Notes: generated by a model from the letters alone, not told the origin. A DNA stretch of 26,272 nt from GCA-2688105 sp964499445 (GCA_964499445.1 CAZCLE010000011.1:1-26272); one strand, 5' to 3'; positions 14,450 to 21,507 are shown, numbered from the stretch's first letter. Made by a program: numbers and translations.

Positions 14450-14692
14450 CTACCTCACCCCCTGTATCCCCCTCTCCTTCAAAGGAGAGGGGGAAGGATT
14501 TTTTGTGAAGGGGCTCCGCCCCTTAAACCCCTATTGATACAACCTTTGGCAACAGCCCCTCCTTCAGAGAGGGAAAGTTGTTTGTGAAGGGGCTCCGCCC
14601 CTTAAACCCCTGTTGATTAACCACCTTTGGCAACAGCCCCTCCTTCAAAGGGAGAAGGTTGTTTGTGAAAGGGTTCATCCCTTCAATCTACT
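14435..14692. repeat. MITE-like element with tandem ~80-bp hairpin units between nadC and nadB
   Basis: The left part is an element end (CCTCACCCCC at 14453-14462) followed by a CCCCCTCTCC/GGAGAGGGGG hairpin near 14469-14493. Then come two full units and one partial unit that begin TTTGTGAAGGGGCTCCGCC at 14502, 14581 and 14662. Their periods are 79 and 81 bases. Each unit holds a GGGGC-TCC-GCCCC hairpin and ends with a CCCCTCCTTC...GAAGG-type palindrome. The third unit is degraded. No ORF is seen inside. It likely grew by tandem duplication of one repeat half. Confidence 0.75.
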
Positions 14693-14693
14693 C

Positions 14694-14816
14694 TTAGTAA
14701 ACGCCTTGAATATTCAACAGACCTCTTAACTTAAACGGTAGACTCTCCTTGGTGTTGGCAATAAAGGAAACCTTATCTAGCAATTCATCTGGTGGTTGGA
14801 TTTTATCTGTACTCAT
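14694..14816 (-). CDS. Possible 40-residue protein downstream of nadB
   Basis: On the minus strand an ATG at 14816 opens a 40-codon frame. It begins MSTDKIQPPDELLDKVSFIA and ends LRGLLNIQGVY before TAA. It starts 28 bases after the nadB stop, with GAAGGACAGGG just upstream, and the composition is protein-like (mixed charged and hydrophobic, helix-prone). It ends where the repeat cluster begins. It could be a genuine small protein, the head of a gene cut by the repeats, or chance. No family is recognised. Confidence 0.3.
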   Translation of the reverse strand: MSTDKIQPPDELLDKVSFIANTKESLPFKLRGLLNIQGVY

Positions 14817-14844
14817 GTGCCCTGTCCTTCACAGCCTCCTTATT

Positions 14845-16386
14845 TTATCTGGTAAATACGATGTGGCGCTGCCATTGAGCGGAGCTCTGGGGGAAGTCGG
14901 AGCGGAAGTGGGCTCCGCGACTTTCCTCTCGGAGAAGGGCGGCCTCAGTTACCAGTCGACCGGTCAGCACCAGGTTGGTCAGCTCGTAGGAGGGGCGGTC
15001 TGGGGGCGGGGCTAGTGATTTTTGCCAGGCAGCCAGTATATCCGCCGCCTTGGTCAGGTTTTGCTTGTGGCGTATAATGCCTACTTTTTCCCAGAGTAGT
15101 TGCTGCAGAGCCGAGAGGCTGGGTGTGGGCACCGCCTTAGGCACCTGCCTTTGGCTCAGATGGTGGCAAACCTCGGTGCCTTGGCTGGCAGTAGGTACCC
15201 TTCTCTTGGCTTTCTCTTTGGTTTTTTCAATAATTCTTTTACTAAATACCAGGGCTTCAATCAGTGAGTTTGAAGCTAGCCGGTTTGCCCCGTGGACTCC
15301 GGCACAGGCGGTTTCACCAACAGCGAATAATCCAGCTATATTAGTTTCCCCCCAGTTATCGGTCTTGACGCCGCCTATCATATAGTGGGCGGCTGGTGCT
15401 ACTGGTATTAGGTCCTGGGTAATATCCAGGCCATGCTCAAGGCAGAACCGGTATATATGAGGGAAGCGGGTGGTGGTGATATGGGGTGGTAAGTGAGTAG
15501 CGTCAATGAAAACCCTGTCTGTGCCCGTTTTTTTCATCTCGTATAGTATACTGCGGGCTACTATGTCTCGGGGTGCCAGGTCAGCCTCGGGCGCATAGTC
15601 AGGCATAAAGCGGTAGCCGTTTACATTGCGCAGTACCCCGCCTTCACCCCTGACTGCCTCGGATATAAGAAACGGGGTTACCCCGGGCAGGCGTAGAGCG
15701 GTGGGGTGGAACTGAAAAAATTCCATGTCAACTATCTGTGCCCCGGCATTGAAGGCCAGGGCGATACCATCGCCGGTAACTACATCAGAGTTGGTGTTGA
15801 ACTTGAATAGTTGCCCGGCACCACCAGTAGCTAGAATCAGGAAGCGACAGCTGAACTCCTCAGTAGAGCCGGTGCGGTAATCGAGGGCTTTTATTCCCTT
15901 GACTATCCCCTTTTCTACTATAATCTCGGTAGCCAGGCAATCTTCAAGCACCTGGATTTTAGACGAGTGTACCTGTTTACTGAGGGTGACTTCAATATGC
16001 TCGCCGGTGGCATCGCCTCCAGCATGCAGGATACGGGGCACACTGTGAGCTGCCTCCGTAGTGAGGGCAATCTCTCCGTCAAGGGTGTCAAAGGGTACCC
16101 CAAAATTGACCAGGTCGGTAATGCGGTCGGGGGCTTCGTTAACCAAGATATGCGCTGCCTCTTTATCGCATAAGTCATCTCCGGCGGCCATGGTATCCTG
16201 GAAGTGAAGCTGGGTGGAATCATTCTTACCTACGGCAGCAGCGATACCCCCCTGGGCAAATTTGGTATTGCAATCGTCGATACTGCCTTTGGTTATAACC
16301 AGCGCCCTCCCGAGCTCCTTTGCCAGGCGGGCGGTATACAGCCCGGCGATACCACTGCCAATTATAATATAGTCATAATAACTCAT
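14845..16386 (-). CDS. nadB: L-aspartate oxidase
   Basis: This FAD enzyme oxidises aspartate to iminoaspartate for quinolinate synthesis. It is 513 residues. The dinucleotide fold is IIGSGIAGLYTARLAKELG (8-26). NTKFAQGGIAAAVG (about 41-54) is the flavin-contact stretch. FFQFHPTALRLPG and SEAVRGEGGVL line the active site, and GVHGANRLASNSLIEALVF is the family's C-terminal FAD motif. A helical domain with R-rich ends follows. The HPTAL and REEG-type residues favour NadB over succinate dehydrogenase, as does the nadA/nadC neighbourhood. It begins 17 bases after the stop of the nuclease-like gene, on the same strand. Confidence 0.95.
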   Translation of the reverse strand: MSYYDYIIIGSGIAGLYTARLAKELGRALVITKGSIDDCNTKFAQGGIAAAVGKNDSTQLHFQDTMAAGDDLCDKEAAHILVNEAPDRITDLVNFGVPFDTLDGEIALTTEAAHSVPRILHAGGDATGEHIEVTLSKQVHSSKIQVLEDCLATEIIVEKGIVKGIKALDYRTGSTEEFSCRFLILATGGAGQLFKFNTNSDVVTGDGIALAFNAGAQIVDMEFFQFHPTALRLPGVTPFLISEAVRGEGGVLRNVNGYRFMPDYAPEADLAPRDIVARSILYEMKKTGTDRVFIDATHLPPHITTTRFPHIYRFCLEHGLDITQDLIPVAPAAHYMIGGVKTDNWGETNIAGLFAVGETACAGVHGANRLASNSLIEALVFSKRIIEKTKEKAKRRVPTASQGTEVCHHLSQRQVPKAVPTPSLSALQQLLWEKVGIIRHKQNLTKAADILAAWQKSLAPPPDRPSYELTNLVLTGRLVTEAALLREESRGAHFRSDFPQSSAQWQRHIVFTR

Positions 16387-16403
16387 CTGCCTAGTATCCC
16401 CAG

Positions 16404-16976
16404 TTAGCTAAGGTTTCTTAACCATTCTATCAATTCCGAGACGGAGTTATCAAAATTGTAAGTTTTCTCTTCTTTACCTCTTTCACGCTCAGTCTTAGAT
16501 TCATATCGAAGTACAATGGCATAAATGTCACAGATTTTTCTCAATCTTTCAATAATTTTGCCGTCGGTTTCGCCAGAAACTAACTCAAAAGCAAACAGTA
16601 TATATCTAGCTCCTGACGGCAGGAAACCCCTTCTTCGACCAAAGTCATCAGCTAGATAAGTATTTGGGTCTCTAGACTTGTCGCTTTTCAGTTCTCCAAA
16701 CAAGTTAGTTATGTTTTTATAACTCTTTATCTCCATTATTGCCTTTATTTGCTCTTTTCCCACAACCACTACATCGGTAAACTCCAAAAGGGGGACACCC
16801 GAATAAATAATAGCATCACATTGAGGACTTGTCCTCTTATTTTCGGCGTCAAATACTAAACCACCTTTTAACCCCAATCCTGCTGGCAAAAATTCCCGAA
16901 TAAAATCTTTAGCTATGCCTTCCAGCACTACACCACGAACCTGAGCATTTTTAGGAGTCTCACTCAGGTCAAGCAT
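16404..16976 (-). CDS. DUF6602-like putative nuclease-fold protein inserted in the nad cluster
   Basis: This 190-residue protein begins RGVVLEGIAKDFIREFLPAG (14-33). SPQCDAIIYSGVPLLEF with D54 and IKAIMEIKSYKN with E82-x-K84 follow. The acidic...E-x-K arrangement with preceding strands is that of PD-(D/E)xK nuclease folds, and the pattern recalls DUF6602. Most such proteins carry a longer N-terminal helix, so this copy may be truncated at the 5' end. No Shine-Dalgarno is seen before the ATG at 16976, and the repeats begin about 45 bases upstream. The base composition is visibly more AT-rich than nadB and nadA, suggesting acquisition by transfer. The role may be defence or DNA processing; no partner gene is adjacent. 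Confidence 0.65.
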   Translation of the reverse strand: MLDLSETPKNAQVRGVVLEGIAKDFIREFLPAGLGLKGGLVFDAENKRTSPQCDAIIYSGVPLLEFTDVVVVGKEQIKAIMEIKSYKNITNLFGELKSDKSRDPNTYLADDFGRRRGFLPSGARYILFAFELVSGETDGKIIERLRKICDIYAIVLRYESKTERERGKEEKTYNFDNSVSELIEWLRNLS

Positions 16977-17021
16977 TTGCCATATACTAGAGTTCTTCCA
17001 TAGTTTGCCCCTACAGTGGAG

Positions 17022-17132
17022 ATGGTTTAGAACCCCTCACCCTTTATCCCTCTCCCCTTATCAAGGGGAGAGGGAAGAAAAATTCTTAAAGGGGCTTTGC
17101 CCCTTTTAATCCCCTTGCTAGACAATCTCTAC
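17022..17132. repeat. MITE-like element, copy A between nadA and the nuclease-like gene
   Basis: The left end, GGAGATGGTTTAGAACCCCTCACC, resembles the consensus element end. It is followed by a CTCTCCCC...GGGGAGAG hairpin around 17050-17074 and an AAAGGGGC-TTT-GCCCCTTTT hairpin near 17089-17107. The right end, TTGCTAGACAATCTCTA, matches TTGATAAACAAACCTCTA. It lies in the orientation opposite to copy B, about 20 bases away. Confidence 0.65.
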
Positions 17133-17150
17133 AGTATCCTGTCTATCGGC

Positions 17151-17265
17151 GAGGTCGTTTATCAGGGGAAGCTTGAAGGGGCGAAGCCCCTTCAAAACTA
17201 ATCCCTCCCCCTCTCCTTTGAAGGAGAGGGGGATAAAGGGGGTGAGGTTGATAAACAAACCTCTA
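17151..17265. repeat. MITE-like element, copy B; its end forms the nadA stop codon
   Basis: This is the best-preserved copy. The left end GAGGTCGTTTATCA and right end TGATAAACAAACCTCTA are inverted repeats of each other apart from one indel. Between them lie a GAAGGGGC-GAA-GCCCCTTC hairpin (about 17176-17193) and a CCCCCTCTCC/GGAGAGGGGG hairpin (about 17207-17232). The outermost TAG of the right end (17263-17265, minus strand) is the stop codon of nadA. No transposase is encoded, so movement would need help in trans. Confidence 0.75.
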
Positions 17266-18177
17266 ACTAACAGCCAGCATTCGGTCGACTGCCTGTTTTG
17301 CCTTTAGTCTTACTTCTTCGGGTACAGTTACTATATTCTGCCTCAGTTCCATCGTCTGGGCAACCTCTTTAAGGGTCGTTTTCTTCATATCGGTGCAGAT
17401 TTGACTGTTTGAGATTAGGTAGAAGGACTTATCCGGATTCTCCTGGCGTAAGCCATGAAGTATCCCTTCCTCGGTGCCGATAATGAAGCTTTGATGTGGG
17501 CTTGCCTTTACATAGCGAAGCATCTGTGAGGTGCTGAGAGCCGCCTCAGCCAGGGCTATCACTTCCGGTCGGCATTCGGGGTGAACTAATACCTGGGCAT
17601 CAGGGTGGCGCTTTTTGGCCAGCTTTACTTGCTCCGGGCTAAGGCGGTGGTGAACATAGCAGTAGCCGGGGTAGAGGGTTATATTCTTTTTAGTCTGGGT
17701 TGAAATATAGTGCCCCAGGTTCTGGTCAGGGATAAAGAGTATGTCGTCGCTGGCTACCGAGTTCACTACCTCAACCCCATTAGCTGAGGTACAGCAAATG
17801 TCACTTTCCGCCTTAATTTCGGCTGAGGAATTGACGTAGCAGACGACTGCTGCCCTGGGGTATCTTTGCTTCCACTCGGTTAGCTCACCAACAGTAATCA
17901 TATCGGCTAGTGGACAGCCAGCGCTACCTACCGATAGCAGAACCGTGCGGTCAGGGTTGAGGATAGCGGCGGTTTCAGCCATAAAATAGACACCGCAGAA
18001 AACAATTGTCTCGGCATCTACATTGGTGCAATGGCGTGATAGCTCCAGGGAATCACCGACAAAGTCGGCTATGTCCTGAACCTCAGGCCGCTGGTAGTTG
18101 TGGGCAACAATGACGGCTCTTAGCTCTTCCTTTAATCTGGCTATTTCCTCGGTAAGTTGCCTGAAGTTATCTATCAC
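17263..18177 (-). CDS. nadA: Quinolinate synthase A (4Fe-4S enzyme)
   Basis: The enzyme condenses iminoaspartate with dihydroxyacetone phosphate to quinolinate. It is 304 residues, the short form. The three cluster cysteines are C88 (SAGCPLADM), C173 (PGYCYVHHR) and C261 (SNSQICTDMKKTT), spaced 85 and 88, as in the archaeal/Thermotoga type. HNYQRPEVQ (26-34), FMAETAAILNP and HPECRPEV (199-206) are substrate-site motifs. The GTG start at 18177 has GGGGGGAG just upstream, 10 bases after the stop of the transglutaminase-like gene. The last residues LAVS are followed by a TAG supplied by a repeat end, so the C-terminus may have been trimmed or extended by the insertion. Confidence 0.95.
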   Translation of the reverse strand: MIDNFRQLTEEIARLKEELRAVIVAHNYQRPEVQDIADFVGDSLELSRHCTNVDAETIVFCGVYFMAETAAILNPDRTVLLSVGSAGCPLADMITVGELTEWKQRYPRAAVVCYVNSSAEIKAESDICCTSANGVEVVNSVASDDILFIPDQNLGHYISTQTKKNITLYPGYCYVHHRLSPEQVKLAKKRHPDAQVLVHPECRPEVIALAEAALSTSQMLRYVKASPHQSFIIGTEEGILHGLRQENPDKSFYLISNSQICTDMKKTTLKEVAQTMELRQNIVTVPEEVRLKAKQAVDRMLAVS

Positions 18178-18187
18178 GCTCCCCCCT

Positions 18188-18838
18188 CTACCATATCACT
18201 AGTATGTCCACTATAGTATCATCAAATGAAGGCTTTTCATAATAGTAACCCGGTTTAGGCTCTATACATCGCCAGTATTCCTTGCCCACAATAGGTCTGA
18301 CTCTATCATCAGTAGACGAGTCGAAGTAAACCAGTCCGTTATCTGTGGTGTTAAAGGCTATGATAGCGTGGGCACTATCAGGGTAGCGTACGTCCACGTA
18401 GGCACATCTAATACCCTGGCTATCGGCGTTGGTGTTAACATCACGAGCAAAGTGAGAACACACATACGTACCCTCGACATACTTATTAGAGTCAGTTTTA
18501 TCTTCGGTTAAGAAGCTGGCAACCTCCTCCAGGGTGGGATTGTGCAGGTGGAATATATCAGTCTGCGTGGCTGAGAGCCTCAGTTTGGTAGCCTGCAAAT
18601 CCTCTTCTACCTCTGATAAGTAATTCTTAGTCGCCTGCAAATCAGCCTCTATCGTTAGTAGTTCATCTTTGGCGTCTGACAGGTCGCTCTCCGTGCTCTC
18701 CAGAGTCGCCTTCAGGCTAGAAGCTTCAGTCTGAGCAGCGTCCAAATCTTGTTGGGCGAAGCCCCAGCCAATCCCACAGAAAACCATTGCTATCGCTAAT
18801 ACCACTATAATTATGGTGACGAGAACCCTTTTAACCAT
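18188..18838 (-). CDS. Membrane-anchored coiled-coil protein with transglutaminase-like domain
   Basis: This 216-residue protein starts with an N-terminal membrane anchor (about 5-27). A coiled coil of repeated DLQATK/SDLSDAKDEL heptads (about 31-93) follows, then a globular domain. In the latter, YVCSHFARDVN (C127), YPDSAHAIIAF (H157) and LVYFDSS (D173) give the Cys-His-Asp order of transglutaminase/papain-like folds, with Cys at a helix start. The domain should lie outside the cell. Catalytic activity is not proven: it could be a protease, crosslinker or inactive binder. The ATG has AAAGGAG upstream, and a TTGACA lies near 18895-18900 with only a weak -10. nadA begins 10 bases after its stop, an odd pairing. 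Confidence 0.7.
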   Translation of the reverse strand: MVKRVLVTIIIVVLAIAMVFCGIGWGFAQQDLDAAQTEASSLKATLESTESDLSDAKDELLTIEADLQATKNYLSEVEEDLQATKLRLSATQTDIFHLHNPTLEEVASFLTEDKTDSNKYVEGTYVCSHFARDVNTNADSQGIRCAYVDVRYPDSAHAIIAFNTTDNGLVYFDSSTDDRVRPIVGKEYWRCIEPKPGYYYEKPSFDDTIVDILVIW

Positions 18839-18883
18839 CTGCGGTCTCCTTTATAGTATTTATTAGCCGTCTGTTATCTATCT

Positions 18884-18984
18884 TGGAGGTTGTTTGTCAA
18901 GGTAGATTGAAGGAGAAGCCCCTTCAACTAAAATCCCCCCAAATGAGGGGGACACGGGGGTGAGGTTGATAAAATAAATCTCTA
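18884..18984. repeat. MITE-like element between yajC and the transglutaminase-like gene
   Basis: The left end GGAGGTTGTTTGTCAAGG and right end GGGGGTGAGGTTGATAAAATAAATCTCTA match the ends at 17151-17265. Inside are GAAGGAGAAGCCCCTTC and CCCCCC...GGGGG hairpins, shorter than in other copies. The final CTA (18982-18984) is, on the minus strand, the TAG stop of yajC. Confidence 0.7.
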
Positions 18985-19341
18985 CGGCTTTCGTCTAGTA
19001 GCTATACTCCCTCGGGCTACCCTCATCGTTGCCCCTGATTCTACTTTCAGGACTACGCTATCCTCGCTGATACTTTCAATCTGCCCATAGATGCCACCGG
19101 TAGTAATTACCCGGTCCCCTTTTCTCAGTTCTGCCGTCAGTTCCTCGTGTTCCTTTTGTTTCTTGCGTTGCGGTCTAATTATAAGAAAGTAAACTATGAC
19201 AAACATCAATACCAGAAAAAGAATTATCGTCCAATCAAACCCTCCTTCAGGTGTCTCTTGAGGAACACAGCCGCCAATAAATACCGCACTGATAAGCCAT
19301 CCCCCTATTAATCCTAAAGCTATGATTTTTTTCTTGACCAT
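18982..19341 (-). CDS. yajC: YajC-like Sec translocase accessory subunit with a lipobox
   Basis: YajC is the small membrane partner of SecDF in protein export. Residues 37-55 (TIILFLVLMFVIVYFLIIR) are the single membrane helix. RPQRKKQKEHEEL follows at the membrane edge, and the C-terminal domain KGDRVITTGGIYGQI is family-typical. Unusually for YajC, an extra N-terminal hydrophobic stretch ends in FIGGC at residue 25, which reads like a lipoprotein signal and lipobox. If it is processed, the mature protein would start with a lipidated Cys and then span the membrane. The length of 119 is near the family norm plus about 25. The TAG stop lies in the end of a repeat element. Confidence 0.88.
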   Translation of the reverse strand: MVKKKIIALGLIGGWLISAVFIGGCVPQETPEGGFDWTIILFLVLMFVIVYFLIIRPQRKKQKEHEELTAELRKGDRVITTGGIYGQIESISEDSVVLKVESGATMRVARGSIATRRKP

Positions 19342-19356
19342 TTTCTCCCCCTTATC

Positions 19357-20619
19357 TTAGTCGTCGCTATAAGCGTTAACTTTACCCTGCAGTGACCAGG
19401 GGCTGGTTTTTTCAATCCTGATTTTTACCAGTTGCCCCCGGCAATCATTGTTGTCGCTGAAGAATACCAGTTTACCAGTTCTGGTTCGACCTTGCCACTT
19501 GCCCTTGTTCCTTTCTTCTACCAGAACCTCAACCGTCCTGCCTGATAGCCGGGCGTTGATTTCAGTTGCTATTGTCTCCTGAAGTTGCTCAATCTTAAGT
19601 AGTCGCCCCTTTTTCTCAGTCGGCGGGATATTATCCTCAAGTTTCCTGGCAGCAATAGTCCCCGGTCTTGGTGAATAGGCGGCGACATGGACGGTATCAA
19701 ATCTTAGCTCAGAGAGCAAGTCGACCGTTTGCTGAAATTGCGGTTCCGTTTCTGAAGGGAAGCCGACAATGACATCGGTGCTCAGGGCTACCTGTGGTAT
19801 CTTACTGCGTATTTCGGTAACAAGCTGGCGATAGTCCTCTACGGTATAGCCCCGCCCCATTACCCTTAGAATATCGTTGTCGCCCGACTGAACGGGGAGA
19901 CTTATCTGTTCGCAGACCTTGTCCAGCTCAGCTATCGCCTCGATAAGCCGTGGGCTCATATCCTTGGGGTGGTTGGTCAGGAAGCGCAGGCGAGCTATTC
20001 CATCTATAGCATTTAGCTCATAGAGTAAAGCAGCTAGGTCTGGTTGGTCAGGCAGGTCATGCCCGTATGAATCCACATTTTGTCCCAGCAGGGTAACCTC
20101 TTTTACTCCACGGTGCACCAGCTCCCTGACCTCATCGGCTATTTCAGCTAGCGGGCGGCTCCGTTCCCGCCCCCGGCGGTAGGGGACAATACAGTAGGAG
20201 CAGAAGTTATCACAGCCCTGATTGATAGGAACAAAGGTGGCGGGAGAGGGGTGGCGGGGTAATATTTGACGCAGTTTGTTTTGTTTCTCCAGGCACTGGG
20301 GGTAGTCCCCGGGCTTAAAAAAGTAGTCAACATGGGGGAAACGCTGTTTAAGGTGACCAACCCTGGAGTTTACCAGGCAGCCAGTAACCGCCAGGGTTAT
20401 GCCGGGGCGTGACCCTTTTACCGGTTTAAGGGCATTGAGCTTGTTAATGACCCGGTTCTCGGCGCTCTGGCGCACCACGCAGCTATTAAGCACGATGAAA
20501 TCGGCTTCTTCAGCGGTAGCGGTAGCCTGATAGCCTAACTGCTCCAGGTAGCTACCGAGCCGTTCCGATTCCGCCTTATTCATCTGGCAGCCAATTGTCC
20601 AAATATAATACTGAGGCAT
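19357..20619 (-). CDS. miaB: tRNA-2-methylthio-N6-dimethylallyladenosine synthase
   Basis: This radical-SAM enzyme adds a methylthio group to i6A37 of tRNAs that read UNN codons. It is 420 residues. The N-terminal MTTase domain supplies the auxiliary cluster cysteines C11 (TIGCQMNKAESE), C47 and C81. The radical-SAM cluster is QGCDNFCSYCIVP with C136, C140 and C143. TLLGQNVDSYGHD and LPVQSGDNDIL(R)VMGRGY are MiaB signatures. A C-terminal TRAM domain (about 355-415) binds RNA. The CQMN and NVxSYG motifs favour MiaB over MtaB or RimO. The ATG follows a modest AGAAAAAG site. The gene lies just downstream of tRNA-Ser, separated by a terminator. Confidence 0.93.
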   Translation of the reverse strand: MPQYYIWTIGCQMNKAESERLGSYLEQLGYQATATAEEADFIVLNSCVVRQSAENRVINKLNALKPVKGSRPGITLAVTGCLVNSRVGHLKQRFPHVDYFFKPGDYPQCLEKQNKLRQILPRHPSPATFVPINQGCDNFCSYCIVPYRRGRERSRPLAEIADEVRELVHRGVKEVTLLGQNVDSYGHDLPDQPDLAALLYELNAIDGIARLRFLTNHPKDMSPRLIEAIAELDKVCEQISLPVQSGDNDILRVMGRGYTVEDYRQLVTEIRSKIPQVALSTDVIVGFPSETEPQFQQTVDLLSELRFDTVHVAAYSPRPGTIAARKLEDNIPPTEKKGRLLKIEQLQETIATEINARLSGRTVEVLVEERNKGKWQGRTRTGKLVFFSDNNDCRGQLVKIRIEKTSPWSLQGKVNAYSDD

Positions 20620-20640
20620 AATCTTTTTCTCTTGAATATT

Positions 20641-20667
20641 GAAAATAAAACCCCTTATTCAAGGGGG
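20641..20667 (-). terminator. Rho-independent terminator of tRNA-Ser
   Basis: On the minus strand the stem CCCCTT (20661-20666) and AAGGGG (20651-20656) closes a 4-base loop. It is followed by TTTTATTTTC (20650-20641). It lies 15 bases after the tRNA 3' end and directly before miaB. Confidence 0.75.
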
Positions 20668-20681
20668 TATGTTACTTCGTC

Positions 20682-20773
20682 TGGCGGAGGGAGTGGGATT
20701 TGAACCCACGACCCCGGTCTCCCAGGGTAAGCGCTTAGCAGGCGCCCGCACTAGGCCACTATGCGATCCCTCC
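20682..20773 (-). tRNA. tRNA-Ser (anticodon GCU)
   Basis: The acceptor stem pairs GGAGGGA with TCCCTCC, followed by discriminator G and a genomically encoded CCA. The anticodon stem GGCGC/GCGCT holds loop CTGCTAA with anticodon GCT (20737-20739 on the opposite strand), which reads AGC/AGU serine codons. A long variable arm and a T-arm with GTGGG-TTCAAAT-CCCAC confirm a class II tRNA. A TAATAT lies about 5-11 bases upstream as a possible -10. Confidence 0.95.
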
Positions 20774-20826
20774 ACGTATATTAGTTTAAAATTAAATACA
20801 AAAACACTGGTAGTGGTCTAAATCCT

Positions 20827-21111
20827 TTACATCATCTCTTTCGCTCCCTTCATTACATCGAGGAATTTTTTACCGTACGGAAATTCGTGATAATGAATCT
20901 CGCAAGGGAATCCCTCACACTTTAAACAATAATCCACCTTGTTCTTTATAGCACACTCAAGCACGGGACATGGCGTACCAATTACTTCTTTCACCTTCTC
21001 CAGCTTCTCCGGAGCTCTTTCATCAGTCCCGGCTACACAGCCGCCAATGGGACAAACCCCCTTTACTAGAAGTCCACAGACTTCACAGGCTATACCGCAT
21101 GCTGCTGGCAT
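20827..21111 (-). CDS. Cysteine-rich DUF3795-like protein
   Basis: This soluble protein of 94 residues is full of cysteines in short motifs. PAACGIACEVCGLL comes at the start and GVCPIGGC follows. CPVLECA and YCLKCEGFPC come later. The order CG-x2-C-x2-C ... CP-x3-C ... YC-x2-C-x-x-FPC is that of DUF3795, thought to bind zinc or a cluster; no function is known. The ATG at 21111 is chosen over an upstream one at 21165 because AAGGAGG lies 8 bases before it and the upstream extension has no family match. It is a single gene flanked by tRNA-Ser and repeats. Confidence 0.75.
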   Translation of the reverse strand: MPAACGIACEVCGLLVKGVCPIGGCVAGTDERAPEKLEKVKEVIGTPCPVLECAIKNKVDYCLKCEGFPCEIHYHEFPYGKKFLDVMKGAKEMM

Positions 21112-21211
21112 CTTACTCCCTCCTTTCTGTCTTTTTTTTGTCCCCAGGAGTGCCCAAGCCTCCATAATTTACTCTATCACAACTCTTTATTTTACTCAAA
21201 TCTGTCAGGGA

Positions 21212-21507
21212 TAGTTTATCAACCTCACCCCCTCCAGCTTTTATGGGGTAATCCCATCCCCTTAGATTTCTATTAGGTAACCTCACCCCCTTTATCCCCC
21301 TCTCCTTGAAAGGAGAGGGGGAGGGATATTAAAAAGAGGGGGCGGAGCCCCCTCTTTGACTCCCTTTTGGTTACTTCGTTCCTCTTAAACAACCTGTTGA
21401 TAAGGGACTTTATTTTTATTAGCAGTAGTATGCTTTTACAAAAGAGGGGGAAGAGATTTTAGAGAGGGGCTTCGCCCCTTCATACTTCCCTTGATAAACG
21501 ACCTCTA
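21212..21507. repeat. Nested MITE-like repeats upstream of ybeY
   Basis: The stretch opens with GTTTATCAACCTCACCCCC, a left element end, and a second copy of the CCTCACCCCC end appears at about 21281-21290. A CCCCCTCTCC/GGAGAGGGGG hairpin lies near 21297-21322, an AGAGGGGGC-GGA-GCCCCCTCT hairpin near 21336-21356, and GAGGGGC-TTC-GCCCCTT near 21463-21481. The right end TTGATAAACGACCTCTA closes at about 21507. It appears to be one element inserted into or beside another. No gene is seen in the 457 bases between the DUF3795 and ybeY starts. Confidence 0.7.

Noticed and set aside
14435..14692. Regular hairpin repeats as a CRISPR array
   Set aside because: The units are about 80 bases and adjacent. 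They contain no unique spacers and no cas genes are nearby.
20639..20821. A 60-residue plus-strand frame with LAEGVGFEPTTPVSQGK
   Set aside because: It is the antisense shadow of tRNA-Ser and its terminator. GVGFEPT-type peptides arise from tRNA T-arms.
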